Assembly: GCF_002903145.1 (NCBI RefSeq) | Contig: NZ_PPDJ01000008.1 | Coordinates: forward strand, 186,001-250,000 | Direction of reading: 5' to 3' | DNA from: Halobacteriovorax sp. DA5 | GTDB lineage: Bacteria; Bdellovibrionota; Bacteriovoracia; Bacteriovoracales; Bacteriovoracaceae | Length of the DNA: 64,000 nucleotides | Shown here: positions 1 through 9,963 of the stretch, piece by piece | Position numbering within the stretch: position 1 is the first letter of the stretch | Layout of the letters: each line of letters opens with the position of its first letter | The notes under the pieces: model-generated | The model's database searches: none | The model's input: only the letters and a program-made list of their open reading frames with translations | What the model was told of the DNA's origin: nothing | Program-made: the position numbers and the translations under genes

Positions 1-701
1 AAACCGATGAAAAGTGCTACGAAGAATACTTTTGCAAATGGAAGTGCCATACCAAAGATATTTACAGTTTCGTTTACAAATTTACCGCCTGAAAGCGCTA
101 GAATATTGAATGAATCAACACCTTGTCCTGTTACGAAGTATAGTGCAACCATACCAACAAGCATTAGGATTGAACCAAAGAATGTATATAAGAAGAATTT
201 AACAGCTGCATATTCTCTGTTCTCACCACCCCAAATACCGATAAGGAAGAACATTGGGATTAGCATTACTTCCCAGTAAACATAGAACAGGAAGAAATCC
301 ATTGATAAGAATACACCGTAAACAGTTGATTGAAGCATTAGTAGTAATGCAAAGTATCCCTTAACTTGCTTTTTAACTGTCCATGAAGAAAGGATACAGA
401 TCGCAAAAAGTAGCGAAGTTAAAAGAACCATTGGTAATGAAATACCATCAATTCCTAGGTGATAAAAAATGTTAAACTGTGAAATCCAAGAATGTTTAAT
501 TGTAAACATTTCTTGCATACCTGGCACAGTGTTGTCGAATTTCATGTATAGACAACCTGATAAAACCAGCGTGATCACAGTATTAATCAAAGACCATACT
601 CTAATTGCCGTCTCTTTCGTCTTAGGTAATAAAAGTACCCCAAGAACACCGATCATAGGCATCCACAGAATCCAACTTAATAGATTAGAATGTGCGTTCA
701 C
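1..701 (-). CDS. nuoM: NADH-quinone oxidoreductase subunit M (partial, 3' end outside window)
   Basis: Antiporter-like proton-pumping subunit of the complex I membrane arm. Translating the minus strand from the GTG at 701 gives a continuous hydrophobic frame to the window edge. It contains the NuoM hallmarks GIDGISLPMVLLT near residue 80 and FYVYWEVMLIPMFFLIGIWG near residue 130, the latter carrying the conserved membrane glutamate. The start is GTG, chosen because AAGGAG lies 5 nt upstream. It follows nuoL by 18 bp in the same operon. About 233 residues of the usual roughly 500 are visible. Plus-strand open frames over this region are antisense shadows. Confidence 0.93.
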   Translation of the reverse strand, partial: MNAHSNLLSWILWMPMIGVLGVLLLPKTKETAIRVWSLINTVITLVLSGCLYMKFDNTVPGMQEMFTIKHSWISQFNIFYHLGIDGISLPMVLLTSLLFAICILSSWTVKKQVKGYFALLLMLQSTVYGVFLSMDFFLFYVYWEVMLIPMFFLIGIWGGENREYAAVKFFLYTFFGSILMLVGMVALYFVTGQGVDSFNILALSGGKFVNETVNIFGMALPFAKVFFVALFIG

Positions 702-719
702 TGTAACTCCTTAATTCTC

Positions 720-2903
720 TTATAAAGCTAAAATATAACCAAATAGTACTAAAATAATCATTGCGATGTAGAACTGGATCTTCCCGTTTTGGAAAGTTCT
801 TAAGATAACGTTAAATAAACGTACACTTGCACCAGTACCATCTACCATCATTGTGTCGACAAATAAGTTATCGAACCACGCAGAAACTCTCATAATAAAC
901 TTCGTAACTGAAGCCCAACCATCAACGGCGTATCTGTCATAGAATCCCATGTCAAACTTAGCTAATAGGTTGTTAAATGGAAGTAGTCCCTTCTTGATGA
1001 AACCACCAATATAAAGATCATCCATAAAGTATTTATTCTGTAGAGTTCTGTAATAACGGTTAAACGAATTAACCCAGAATCCTGGATTCCATTTACCCCA
1101 TAGGTACATCATCATCGCGATGAACACACCAGAAAAAGCAATCACAATCGACATACCAGCACCAATATAGTGAACCTGGTGGATGTGGTGTGCTTCTTCT
1201 TCAGAAAGTCCGTAAGTTGAGTCGTACTTAGAAGTTGTAAATGTACCTTTTTCACGTACATCAATTTGTCCAAGTTGCTCACGCTTATAATTTTCAAACT
1301 GACCTTTCTTAGGTTTTTGAATTAAAGTTTGGAACCACTCATATTTTCCGTTTGCTTTATCTGCAACTTTAACAAAACCTTGTCCTGTTAATGAACCAGA
1401 GAACCAAACACCAAGAGTAAATACCGCTAGGATAAGTAGAGGTACGTTTCTGTTCCAAGTAAGCTTTTCTTCATGACAGTGATCGTAAACTTCTTTGTCT
1501 CTTGGCTTACCGTGGAAAGCAAGGAACATCATACGACACATATAGAAAGCTGTAAGAAGTGCACCCATGAAACCAAGAACGGCCGGAGCGATCATTACTG
1601 GTGAGTGAAGTGCCTCAATTAAAGCATCTCCTAGAATTCTATCTTTCGATACGAAACCTGAGAAGAAAGGAATACCTGCAATTGCAAGAGTACAACACCA
1701 CATTGCAATCCAAGTAAATTTCATTTTATGTCTTAGACCACCCATTCTTGGCATCTCTTGTACGTGAGCATGCGTGTGGTGATCGTGAAGTGAGTGAATT
1801 ACAGAACCAGCAGCTAGGAATAAACATGCCTTGAAAACAGCGTGTGTAATCAGGTGCATGAATGCAGCATTATATGACCCAACACCAATACCAAGTACCA
1901 TGTAACCTAGTTGAGAGATTGTTGAGAAAGCTAGTACCGCTTTAAAGTCTGTTTGAACTAGTGCAATTGTTGCAGCACCGAAAGCAGTAATACCACCGAT
2001 ATAAGCAACAAGAGTTAATAGTCCACCAGCATCAAGAAGCGGGTAAATTCTTAGTGAAAGATAAACACCAGCAGCAACCATTGTCGCAGCGTGGATAAGT
2101 GCAGAACATGGAGTTGGACCATTCATCGCATCTGGTAGCCAAACGTTTAAAGGGAATTGCGCTGACTTACCAATTGTTCCCATAAAGATACAGAAACCTG
2201 CAAATGTTGCTAGAGGGATACCAAGTACCGCCTGACCAGCTAATCCACCAGCATCGATTGCTTTATATAGGTCTACAAAACTTACTGAACCAACAACAGT
2301 CCAAAGAGCAACAATACCTAGAAGGAAGAAAACATCCCCTACTCTTGTTGTCATGAAGGCCTTAACGTTAGCAGCACCAGCAACTTCTTTCTCGTAGTAG
2401 TGACCAATTAGAGAGTATGAACAGAATCCCATAAGCTCCCAAAAGATAAATACTGAAAATAAGTTATCTGAAAGTGCAAGACCAAGCATTGCAGAAGTAA
2501 AGAGTGACATATAAGTGAAGAAACGACCGTTTCTACCGTAGTTCATGTCATCTTTCATATACCAAGTTGAGAAAACGTGGATAAGTGTAGCAACGGCCGT
2601 AACCATCATAAGAAGTACAGCAGTCATGTTATCAATATAGATACCCATGTTTACTACGAACTCTTGCCCACCACCAGTTAGGTCAAACCAAGTGAATACT
2701 TTGTGAATGTGATAATTAGCAGAGTACGTTCCGAAAACGAAGTCGCTAAAAATTCTCCACGCATAAATTGTCGAACCTGCGATTGCTGCACAACTGATTG
2801 CTACAGCTGTTCTAGTAAAACGTGAAGCGATAAACGCATTTATCACGAAAGCAAAGAACGGTAGTAGAACAATTGGAGCAATACTTGAAATCGTATAATC
2901 CAT
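720..2903 (-). CDS. nuoL: NADH-quinone oxidoreductase subunit L
   Basis: Largest antiporter-like subunit of complex I, placed at the distal end of the membrane arm, with a long lateral helix expected at the C-terminus. The 727-residue product has many membrane segments. It shows the FWELMGFCSYSLIG motif near residue 157 (key Glu) and GKSAQFPLNVWLPDAMNGPT near residue 246 (key Lys). It is about 110 residues longer than the E. coli protein. The excess is mostly a charged, Lys-rich hydrophilic stretch around residues 515-580 before the last membrane segments. It lies 21 bp downstream of nuoK. Confidence 0.96.
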   Translation of the reverse strand: MDYTISSIAPIVLLPFFAFVINAFIASRFTRTAVAISCAAIAGSTIYAWRIFSDFVFGTYSANYHIHKVFTWFDLTGGGQEFVVNMGIYIDNMTAVLLMMVTAVATLIHVFSTWYMKDDMNYGRNGRFFTYMSLFTSAMLGLALSDNLFSVFIFWELMGFCSYSLIGHYYEKEVAGAANVKAFMTTRVGDVFFLLGIVALWTVVGSVSFVDLYKAIDAGGLAGQAVLGIPLATFAGFCIFMGTIGKSAQFPLNVWLPDAMNGPTPCSALIHAATMVAAGVYLSLRIYPLLDAGGLLTLVAYIGGITAFGAATIALVQTDFKAVLAFSTISQLGYMVLGIGVGSYNAAFMHLITHAVFKACLFLAAGSVIHSLHDHHTHAHVQEMPRMGGLRHKMKFTWIAMWCCTLAIAGIPFFSGFVSKDRILGDALIEALHSPVMIAPAVLGFMGALLTAFYMCRMMFLAFHGKPRDKEVYDHCHEEKLTWNRNVPLLILAVFTLGVWFSGSLTGQGFVKVADKANGKYEWFQTLIQKPKKGQFENYKREQLGQIDVREKGTFTTSKYDSTYGLSEEEAHHIHQVHYIGAGMSIVIAFSGVFIAMMMYLWGKWNPGFWVNSFNRYYRTLQNKYFMDDLYIGGFIKKGLLPFNNLLAKFDMGFYDRYAVDGWASVTKFIMRVSAWFDNLFVDTMMVDGTGASVRLFNVILRTFQNGKIQFYIAMIILVLFGYILAL

Positions 2904-2924
2904 TTTTTTCCCTTATATCTCTAA

Positions 2925-3230
2925 TTAACTTTTTAGTTCAGTTGCATCATCAATATGAATCGAATCTTTAACTTGGAAGAAACGAATCACGATTGCTAAA
3001 CCAACGGCCGCTTCAGCAGCAGCAACAATAATAATGAATAGAGACATGATATTTCCGTCAATATTCTGGTTTGCGTATCTTGTGTACGCAGCAAAGTTAA
3101 GAGCAGCTGCGTTTAAAATTAGCTCAACACCAAGAAGGATCGCGATAATATTCTTTCTCGCTACCATTACTGCAATACCTGCAAGGAATAAGAAGAAAGA
3201 AATTAGTAAGTAAGAAGATAAAGTCATCAT
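2925..3230 (-). CDS. nuoK: NADH-quinone oxidoreductase subunit K
   Basis: Small three-helix membrane subunit of complex I, taking part in the proton path beside NuoJ and NuoA. The product is 101 residues, the usual size. It carries the diagnostic GVELILNAAALNF segment (residues 34-46) with its conserved membrane glutamate, and a second acidic residue in AAAEAAVGLAIVI. Its start overlaps the end of nuoJ by 4 nt (ATGA), indicating translational coupling. Confidence 0.96.
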   Translation of the reverse strand: MMTLSSYLLISFFLFLAGIAVMVARKNIIAILLGVELILNAAALNFAAYTRYANQNIDGNIMSLFIIIVAAAEAAVGLAIVIRFFQVKDSIHIDDATELKS

Positions 3231-3760
3231 TTTTTTAATCTCCTTGGTCTAGAAATTACTGCAGCACCAACAAGTGCACCTAAAAGAAGGATTGAAGAAA
3301 TTTCGAAAGCTAGTACGTGATCTGTAATTAGCTTAGTTCCGATCTCTTCTACTGTTGATTGCATATCTTCCAGTTGCACATGTTTTTGAATTTTAAGTAC
3401 AGGTGCTAGGATTTTCATTAATACAAAACTGATTACAAGCATCATGATTGCTGCAATAGTGTATGTTTTAGTTGTTCCCATTGCTGCTACTTTCTTGATC
3501 CCTAGCTTATTGTAAGCTTGTTCGATCCCACCAGTTAACATGATGGCAAATAGCATGAGAATTACAACACCACCTGCATATACAACTAATTGAGTAGCAG
3601 CTAAGAAGTCAGCTCCTAAAGTTGCATAAAGACCAGCTACTCCAAAAAGAGTAAGTAGTAGGTAGATACATGCATGCATTAAATTTTTTGAAACGGCGAC
3701 AAGGAATGCTCCTATAACTGTAGCCGCTGCTGAAATTAAAAACATTGAGTTAATAAACAT
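3227..3760 (-). CDS. nuoJ: NADH-quinone oxidoreductase subunit J
   Basis: Membrane subunit of complex I. The 177-residue product has five predicted membrane helices. It shows the typical NuoJ run from NLMHACIYLLLTLFGVAGLY to ATQLVVYAGGVVILMLFAIML, the latter around residues 55-75. A hydrophilic stretch near residues 125-145 precedes the last helix. It sits between nuoH and nuoK. The nuoI gene that separates nuoH and nuoJ in most complete nuo operons is absent, and only 18 bp lie between nuoH and nuoJ. Confidence 0.94.
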   Translation of the reverse strand: MFINSMFLISAAATVIGAFLVAVSKNLMHACIYLLLTLFGVAGLYATLGADFLAATQLVVYAGGVVILMLFAIMLTGGIEQAYNKLGIKKVAAMGTTKTYTIAAIMMLVISFVLMKILAPVLKIQKHVQLEDMQSTVEEIGTKLITDHVLAFEISSILLLGALVGAAVISRPRRLKK

Positions 3761-3778
3761 TTCAAATATCCTTAAATA

Positions 3779-4987
3779 TTAGTGTCCGCCCGCACCAGCA
3801 GATGCAGATGCGATTACTTTTCCAAGAATTGCCCACATAGACTTACCGTTAAATAGGTAAAGCCATACAGCACAACCAATCATATTAAATAGTGCAATTG
3901 GAGTTAGATATTTCCAACAAAGTACCATAAGAGAGTCAACTCTCATTCTTGGTAGTGTCCATCTGATCCAAATTACAACGTAATAAAGAGCAAGAGTCTT
4001 AGTTACGAAAGATCCAAGTTGTAAAAAGTTTCCAATTTGCTTACCGATCATAGGGTGAGCTGAAGGAATAAGTTTATTTACGAATTCACCTGAACCAAGA
4101 CCGAAAGGAACTTGATAACCACCTAGGAATAAAGCAGCACAAACACCACAAACAACGAAAACTTCGATGTATTCTGCAAGTGCAAAGAATGCAAACTTCA
4201 TACCTGTAAATTCAGTGTGGTAACCAGATACAAGTTCTGATTCCGCTTCAGGTAGATCAAAAGGAGCTCTGTTTGTTTCAGCAAGTGCACCAATAAAAAG
4301 TACGAAGAACCCAATAAAAGTAAATGGGTTATGAAGAACAAACCATTGGTGTGGTAATCCACCCTGAGCTTCTGTAATTGTTTTAAATGATAGTGAACCA
4401 GTCATGATAACAATTGCTAGAATTGAAAGAGTTACTGGAACTTCGTAAGAGATGATTTGTGAAGCACCCCTCATACCACCAAGCATTGACCATTTAGAGT
4501 TAGATGCATAACCACCAAGGAAAATACCTACACCTACTAATGATGAAACACCTAGTAAGTAGAAAACACCAACATTAAGGTGAGTTAGAGTAAATCCACT
4601 TGAGAATGGTACAACAGCAAGTGACATGAAAACACCAACTAGTGCAAGAAGTGGTGCAATGTTAAACAAGAACTTGTCAGCATCACGTGGAACAACATCT
4701 TCTTTAAGAAGCATCTTCACACCGTCAGCTAAAAACTGAAGAATACCAAAAGGACCAACACGGTTAGGACCCTGTCTCATTTGAAGGTCAGCAGAAATCT
4801 TTCTTTCAGCATAAGTACCAAGACCACCAACTGTAGCAAGAGCTCCAACAACGATTAATGAGAAAACTAAGAAAAGTAAAAACGTTACGATTCCAGTTGC
4901 ATCAGTTCCTAAAAGTTTTGATAGTGCATCCACGGCCATTGAGTAGCCTGGTGCTTGTGATAAATACGATACAATCGTTGAATTCAT
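3779..4987 (-). CDS. nuoH: NADH-quinone oxidoreductase subunit H
   Basis: Quinone-site membrane subunit that joins the peripheral and membrane arms of complex I. The 402-residue product contains AERKISADLQMRQGPNRVGP near residue 61, a FDLPEAESELVSGYHTEF block near residue 242 and LPRMRVDSLMVLCWKYL near the C-terminus, all NuoH signatures. It is longer than the usual 320-350 residues, through an N-terminal extension and a loop near residue 300. It overlaps nuoA by 1 nt. Confidence 0.96.
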   Translation of the reverse strand: MNSTIVSYLSQAPGYSMAVDALSKLLGTDATGIVTFLLFLVFSLIVVGALATVGGLGTYAERKISADLQMRQGPNRVGPFGILQFLADGVKMLLKEDVVPRDADKFLFNIAPLLALVGVFMSLAVVPFSSGFTLTHLNVGVFYLLGVSSLVGVGIFLGGYASNSKWSMLGGMRGASQIISYEVPVTLSILAIVIMTGSLSFKTITEAQGGLPHQWFVLHNPFTFIGFFVLFIGALAETNRAPFDLPEAESELVSGYHTEFTGMKFAFFALAEYIEVFVVCGVCAALFLGGYQVPFGLGSGEFVNKLIPSAHPMIGKQIGNFLQLGSFVTKTLALYYVVIWIRWTLPRMRVDSLMVLCWKYLTPIALFNMIGCAVWLYLFNGKSMWAILGKVIASASAGAGGH

Positions 4988-5403
4988 TATTTATCCTTTC
5001 CATTAATATTTGCTTGGAAAGATTTTACCCAATCAAGGTCACCTTTCTTCCAGCAATAAACTAAACCTAAACTTAAAATAACAATGAATAGAAGAAGTGA
5101 TCCAAGAACTGCACCACCCTGTCCGATGTCGACAAAGTTTTTATAAACTGTTGCAACAGGGAACATTAAAGCTCCTTCAACATCAAAGATTAAGAATACT
5201 AGAGCGATAACATAGAAACGTACGTTAAAGTTAGACCACGCAGTACCAGTTGGTTCCTCACCACATTCATATGGCGTAAGTTTCAATTCTGTTGGATTAT
5301 TTGGCCTTACAAGACGACCGACAAGTAATGTTCCAAAGAAAGCGACTACTGCTACAGCGGCTAAAATTAACACCGGCATATAGACGTCAAAGTTTTGCGA
5401 CAT
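4987..5403 (-). CDS. nuoA: NADH-quinone oxidoreductase subunit A
   Basis: Three-helix membrane subunit of complex I. The 138-residue product has the hallmark PYECGEEPTGTAWSNFNVRF around residues 44-63, which includes the conserved loop cysteine, and the acidic helix FLIFDVEGALMFP. ATG is preceded by GGAGAT. It is the first gene of this operon; the divergent 150-bp gap to mfd must hold its promoter. It is followed directly by nuoH with no nuoB-G between. Confidence 0.95.
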   Translation of the reverse strand: MSQNFDVYMPVLILAAVAVVAFFGTLLVGRLVRPNNPTELKLTPYECGEEPTGTAWSNFNVRFYVIALVFLIFDVEGALMFPVATVYKNFVDIGQGGAVLGSLLLFIVILSLGLVYCWKKGDLDWVKSFQANINGKDK

Positions 5404-5555
5404 CGATTTATCTCCATGTATAAGTAAAGTAAGTTCCCAAATATTACACGATTACTAGCACTTTGGAAATAAATTGGCCCCTCTTTTTTTGAGTAATATC
5501 TTCTATTTAGTAACGCATGGGCCAATGCATAAATTCTTTGTTCTCACTATATTTT

Positions 5556-8500
5556 ATGTTAAAAAACGACATGGATTTATTTGCACCACTACGCACAAAA
5601 CTAGAAAGCTGGTTAGACACTAGGCAACACGACCTTACCATTGACGGTATTAACAGGGAGCACTGGGCATTTGCTAAGTTCTTGTTACAAGAAAAAAATG
5701 GTAAAATTAATCCATCGAATTTATTTATTTTTGAAGATTATGATGATGCAGAACAATTCTATGAGCTAGTCAAAACAAGCTTTTCTAAAACAAAACTTGT
5801 TTTCTACCCAGGACTAGACGCGTCACCATATTCCGGAATGTTTGCGTCAGAAAGTGCACAACTTGCCCGACACTCAGCATTAGAAAAAATAATCCGTTCA
5901 GAAAATAAAGAATTAATAGTTATCACTTCAATAGAATCTCTTGGACTAAAAGTTCCACCAGCTAATTTCTTTAGCGATACAAAAATTGAAATTAATGAAT
6001 CTGATATAATTTCTCCTGACGAGTTAGCAGGAAAATTAGTTCAACTTGGCTACAGTTCTTCTTTCACTGTTGAGGAACAAGGGACATTTTCTAAGAAAGG
6101 TGAAATCTTTGATATTTATCCAGTTGGTCATCATCCAATTCGAATTCATTACTTCGATGAAATGATTGAAGAAATTTATGAAATTGATAAAGAAACATTA
6201 AAGACTATTAAAGATAAAAAACTTGATTCAATTATTATAGCACCTGGGCCAACTATTTTTTGTGAATCTCAGTATTCAAATAATCTAAGAAATAATATTC
6301 CGCGACCTAGAGCAAATCAAAGAGAGTTATTAGAAAAAAGAAATGATATCTTCAGTAAGCTTTCAAGCGGAATGCTTTTTGAAAATCATCCGATTTATAC
6401 ACCACTCTTTTTTAATACAGAAGAAACTCGCACACTACTCGATTATATAGATGATAATTGGCTAGTTTCAATTTTTGATCGCGATAATGTAGAAGACTTC
6501 TATTCTAATTATTGTGATGAGCTAGCTAAAGATTTTGAAGACTGTGAAGAATTACTTCCTGAACCAAAATATTTTTATGACTTATCAACAATTGAGCGAC
6601 TGAGAGATATTGCTTGTCTAAATCTCAACCATTTAAATATTACTGTTAACCTTGATAATGACAGTAATATTGTCGATCTAGGATTTAGACCTTTTAAATC
6701 TTATATCTCTTACCACGATATTAATTACTTAGTTAAAAAGGAATTTTTAACAGGTCTTTTTAAGCATATTAAAAGTGAATTTAAATATTCTGGAAAAATC
6801 ATTTTCACAATTCAAAATGAAAATTCACGCAAAGAAATTGAACACTTAATTGAAACATTTGAAGTTGATGGTGAGATAAAAAAAAGAATTGAGTTTGTAC
6901 CATTTAAATTAAGTGAAGGCTTCTTCTACCCTAGTGATAAATTACTTACTATTTCAGATAGTGATCTATTTTCAATTAGAAGAGATAAGGCCAAGGTTTC
7001 AAAAATTCACGACTACGATCTCTTTGCAGAACAACTTGCTTCACTGAAAGAAGGTGACTACATCATCCACTCTAAGCACGGTATTGGAAAATATCTAGGT
7101 TTAGAAGCAATGGACATTGGTGGTTCTAAAACAGACTATTTGGTTCTTCTTTATAAAGGTAATGATAAAGTATTCGTACCAATTTATAAGATGAATCTAA
7201 TTCAAAAGCATGCTGGCGGCGAACTTAATGTTAATGTCGATAGCTTAAGAACTAATAAGTTCTCTGCACTAACTTCTAGAGCACGTGAATCGATTAAAAA
7301 GTTAGCTTTTGATCTTTTAAAGCTTCAAGCAGAAAGAGCTTCTGCTAAGGCTTTTCAATTTTCTCCTCCTGATCATGACTATAAAGAGTTTGAGCTTTCA
7401 TTCCCATTCAATGAAACGCCAGACCAGAAAAATGCCATCGATTCAGTAATTGATAAAATGCAAGCAAGTACAGCGATGGATTTTCTTGTGTGTGGAGACG
7501 TTGGTTTTGGTAAAACAGAAGTGGCCATGCGAGCAGCTTTTAAAGCAGTACTTGATGGAAAACAAGTAGCAGTATTAGTTCCAACAACGGTTCTTGCCCT
7601 TCAACATTATAATTCTTTTGTTAAACGCTTTGAAAAGTTTCCAGTTCGAATTGATTATCTTTCACGTTTTAAAACTGGAAAGGATGAGAAAGAAACAAAG
7701 GAAAAATTAGAAAAAGGCGAAATTGATATTATCGTTGGTACTCATAAACTTCTTGGTAAAACTATTCGTTATAAAGATTTAGGTCTTGTTATTGTCGATG
7801 AAGAACAACGCTTTGGTGTTGGCCATAAAAACCAACTTAAACTGCTTAAGTCATCAGTTGATTTCTTAACGTTAACAGCAACTCCAATTCCTAGAACGTT
7901 ACAATTATCTTTCTTAGGACTTAAGGATCTTGCACTAATTAAGACGGCTCCTCCAAGAAGGCAGTCTATTAAAACTTATGTTATTAAAGAAGACGATCAT
8001 ACGATTCAATCGGCCATTAATCGTGAATTAAAGCGTGGTGGCCAGGTCTTTATCGTACACAATCGCGTTCAAGATATAGAAAATTACACTGCATATATTA
8101 GGGAGCTAGTTCCTGATGCAAAGATTGTTTTTGCTCACGGACAGATGGCCGAAAAAGAACTCGAGTCTCGAATCTCTGCTTTCTATAGTGGTGCTTACCA
8201 AATCCTTATTTCAACGACTATTATCGAATCTGGAATTGATATACCAAATGCAAACACAATGATTGTTGATCGTGCAGATCGCTATGGACTAGCGCAGCTT
8301 CATCAACTTCGTGGACGAATTGGTCGATCAGACAAGAAGGCTTACTGTTACTTTGTCGTTCCAAATAATCGCAATATAACTGAAGTAGCGGCCAAAAGAC
8401 TAAAGGCACTACAAACTTATGCTGACATGGGAAGTGGCTTTCAAATTGCAAATTGTGACCTTGAAATTCGTGGTGCAGGAGATATTCTCGGTGCTCACCA

Positions 8501-9050
8501 ATCAGGACATATCGAGGCCATTGGTCTTGAGCTTTATATGGAACTTCTTACAGAAGCAATTCAAGAACTTCGCGGTGAAAAGAAAGTTATCACGAAGGAT
8601 ATCGAAATCAATACTCCGTTTGCAGCATTCATTCCTGCTCACTTTATTAGTGAATCGAGTGAGCGCTTAAAATATTACAAGCAGCTATCTAACTCAAAAT
8701 CGATCGATGAAATTACTGCATTGAAAGAAACAATCTTTGATATCTATGGGCCAGGCCCTGAGGAATTTAATCAGCTTATTGCTATTCTTGAGGCACGCTC
8801 TCACCTTATGCCTTGTGGTGTAAAGTCAGCGCAATTAATAGACAATACTATCGTATTTCAATTTGATCAGAATATGGTTGAAGCCAATGAACAGCTTCGA
8901 AATAATATTTTAAATAACTTCTTAGCAATGCCTCGAAAATATCGTTTCACACCGGACTTCAAGCTAATTTTTACGAATAAAACGACAATATCTCCGAGTG
9001 GATTAGTCGAGTTCTGTCAGGAAATTGCGGAAAAAATAGTTCCATCTTAG
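5556..9050 (+). CDS. mfd: Transcription-repair coupling factor
   Basis: DNA translocase that removes stalled RNA polymerase at lesions and recruits UvrA. An N-terminal UvrB-like region is followed by a CarD-like RNA-polymerase-interaction domain (EGDYIIHSKHGIGKYLGLE, about residue 500). Helicase domains come next, with Walker A GDVGFGKTE near 645 and Walker B VDEEQRFG near 750, and then a C-terminal TRCF domain. Total length is about 1,160 residues, normal for Mfd. The frame stays open to an ATG at 5517, but those extra residues are hydrophobic and unlike Mfd. ATGs at 5556 or 5571 look better, although none has a clear ribosome-binding site. uvrA lies in the same direction downstream. Confidence 0.95.
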   Translation: MLKNDMDLFAPLRTKLESWLDTRQHDLTIDGINREHWAFAKFLLQEKNGKINPSNLFIFEDYDDAEQFYELVKTSFSKTKLVFYPGLDASPYSGMFASESAQLARHSALEKIIRSENKELIVITSIESLGLKVPPANFFSDTKIEINESDIISPDELAGKLVQLGYSSSFTVEEQGTFSKKGEIFDIYPVGHHPIRIHYFDEMIEEIYEIDKETLKTIKDKKLDSIIIAPGPTIFCESQYSNNLRNNIPRPRANQRELLEKRNDIFSKLSSGMLFENHPIYTPLFFNTEETRTLLDYIDDNWLVSIFDRDNVEDFYSNYCDELAKDFEDCEELLPEPKYFYDLSTIERLRDIACLNLNHLNITVNLDNDSNIVDLGFRPFKSYISYHDINYLVKKEFLTGLFKHIKSEFKYSGKIIFTIQNENSRKEIEHLIETFEVDGEIKKRIEFVPFKLSEGFFYPSDKLLTISDSDLFSIRRDKAKVSKIHDYDLFAEQLASLKEGDYIIHSKHGIGKYLGLEAMDIGGSKTDYLVLLYKGNDKVFVPIYKMNLIQKHAGGELNVNVDSLRTNKFSALTSRARESIKKLAFDLLKLQAERASAKAFQFSPPDHDYKEFELSFPFNETPDQKNAIDSVIDKMQASTAMDFLVCGDVGFGKTEVAMRAAFKAVLDGKQVAVLVPTTVLALQHYNSFVKRFEKFPVRIDYLSRFKTGKDEKETKEKLEKGEIDIIVGTHKLLGKTIRYKDLGLVIVDEEQRFGVGHKNQLKLLKSSVDFLTLTATPIPRTLQLSFLGLKDLALIKTAPPRRQSIKTYVIKEDDHTIQSAINRELKRGGQVFIVHNRVQDIENYTAYIRELVPDAKIVFAHGQMAEKELESRISAFYSGAYQILISTTIIESGIDIPNANTMIVDRADRYGLAQLHQLRGRIGRSDKKAYCYFVVPNNRNITEVAAKRLKALQTYADMGSGFQIANCDLEIRGAGDILGAHQSGHIEAIGLELYMELLTEAIQELRGEKKVITKDIEINTPFAAFIPAHFISESSERLKYYKQLSNSKSIDEITALKETIFDIYGPGPEEFNQLIAILEARSHLMPCGVKSAQLIDNTIVFQFDQNMVEANEQLRNNILNNFLAMPRKYRFTPDFKLIFTNKTTISPSGLVEFCQEIAEKIVPS

Positions 9051-9135
9051 TGAAATTTATAAGTTTTTAAGAATTTTTGGTACAATTAGATATAGTTTAA
9101 GAATTTGATTTCGATAATTTGAAAAGGATATCTAT

Positions 9136-9942
9136 ATGTACGGTAAAATCATTTTAGTTTTACTACTTGCACTAGGACTAGAAGCTGCACCAAAAAAAGT
9201 TGTAGCAGAAGTTAATGGTCAGAAAATTACAAAAGAAGAGTTAGATCAAGCTTACTTATTAAATAAGTATGTTGTTTCTGATGATCCTGTAACAATGAAG
9301 AAAGTGCTTACAGACCTTATTAATAAAAAATTAGGTGTGGAAAAAGCAAAGAAAGCAAAGTTAGATCAAGATCCAATTGTTGTAAGAAAGCTTGAAGAAG
9401 TAATATTCAATGCACAAGTTTCAAAAGATCTGGAAGGAGAATTCCAGAAAATTAAGGTAACTGATGCAGATGTAAAGAGATTCTATAGTGAATTCCCAGA
9501 GTACCGTACAGCTCATATCTTACTAAGAGTTAGAGTTGCTCCTTCAGAAAATGAGATTAATGCTGCTCAAAAGAAGATTTTCGAAATTCATGAACAAGTT
9601 ACTCAAGAGCCATCTAAATTTGCTGAACTTGCAAACAAATTCTCACAATCACCAAATGCTCACACTGGTGGAGATGTAGGATATCAACCAGCTTTCTTTA
9701 TGGCACCTGAGTATTTTGCGGCCATCAAGGGTAAGAAAGACGGATTTATCACTCGTCCAGTACGCACACAACTTGGTTATCATGTAATCAAGGTACTTGG
9801 TGTGAAAAAGTATGAAGATATCAATCTTGGCGCTTACAAAAAGTTTGTTTATGACAGGAAGCGCGATAAAATTATCGAAGATTATTTCGCAGGCTTACGT
9901 AAAAAAGCCAATATTAAAATTTTAGACAAAAATCTAAAGTAA
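9136..9942 (+). CDS. Parvulin-type peptidyl-prolyl isomerase, exported
   Basis: Periplasmic foldase expected to isomerise X-Pro bonds. The 268-residue product opens with a short signal peptide (about 18 residues ending near LEAAP). An N-terminal helical region carries the SurA/PpiC-type VNGQKITKEELDQ. A parvulin domain follows at about residues 120-230, with RTAHILLRVRV, FAELANKFSQSPNAHTGGDVG and TQLGYHVIKVLG. AAGGA lies 8-9 nt upstream of the ATG. It precedes a second SurA-like gene and pdxA, recalling the surA-pdxA linkage of enterobacteria. PpiC, PrsA or SurA paralogue status cannot be settled from sequence alone. Confidence 0.88.
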   Translation: MYGKIILVLLLALGLEAAPKKVVAEVNGQKITKEELDQAYLLNKYVVSDDPVTMKKVLTDLINKKLGVEKAKKAKLDQDPIVVRKLEEVIFNAQVSKDLEGEFQKIKVTDADVKRFYSEFPEYRTAHILLRVRVAPSENEINAAQKKIFEIHEQVTQEPSKFAELANKFSQSPNAHTGGDVGYQPAFFMAPEYFAAIKGKKDGFITRPVRTQLGYHVIKVLGVKKYEDINLGAYKKFVYDRKRDKIIEDYFAGLRKKANIKILDKNLK

Positions 9943-9963
9943 ATAAGATTAAATAATTTGCAC

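Noticed and set aside
7..714. Two plus-strand open frames at the left edge
   Set aside because: They are antisense to nuoM, whose minus-strand translation matches the family throughout.
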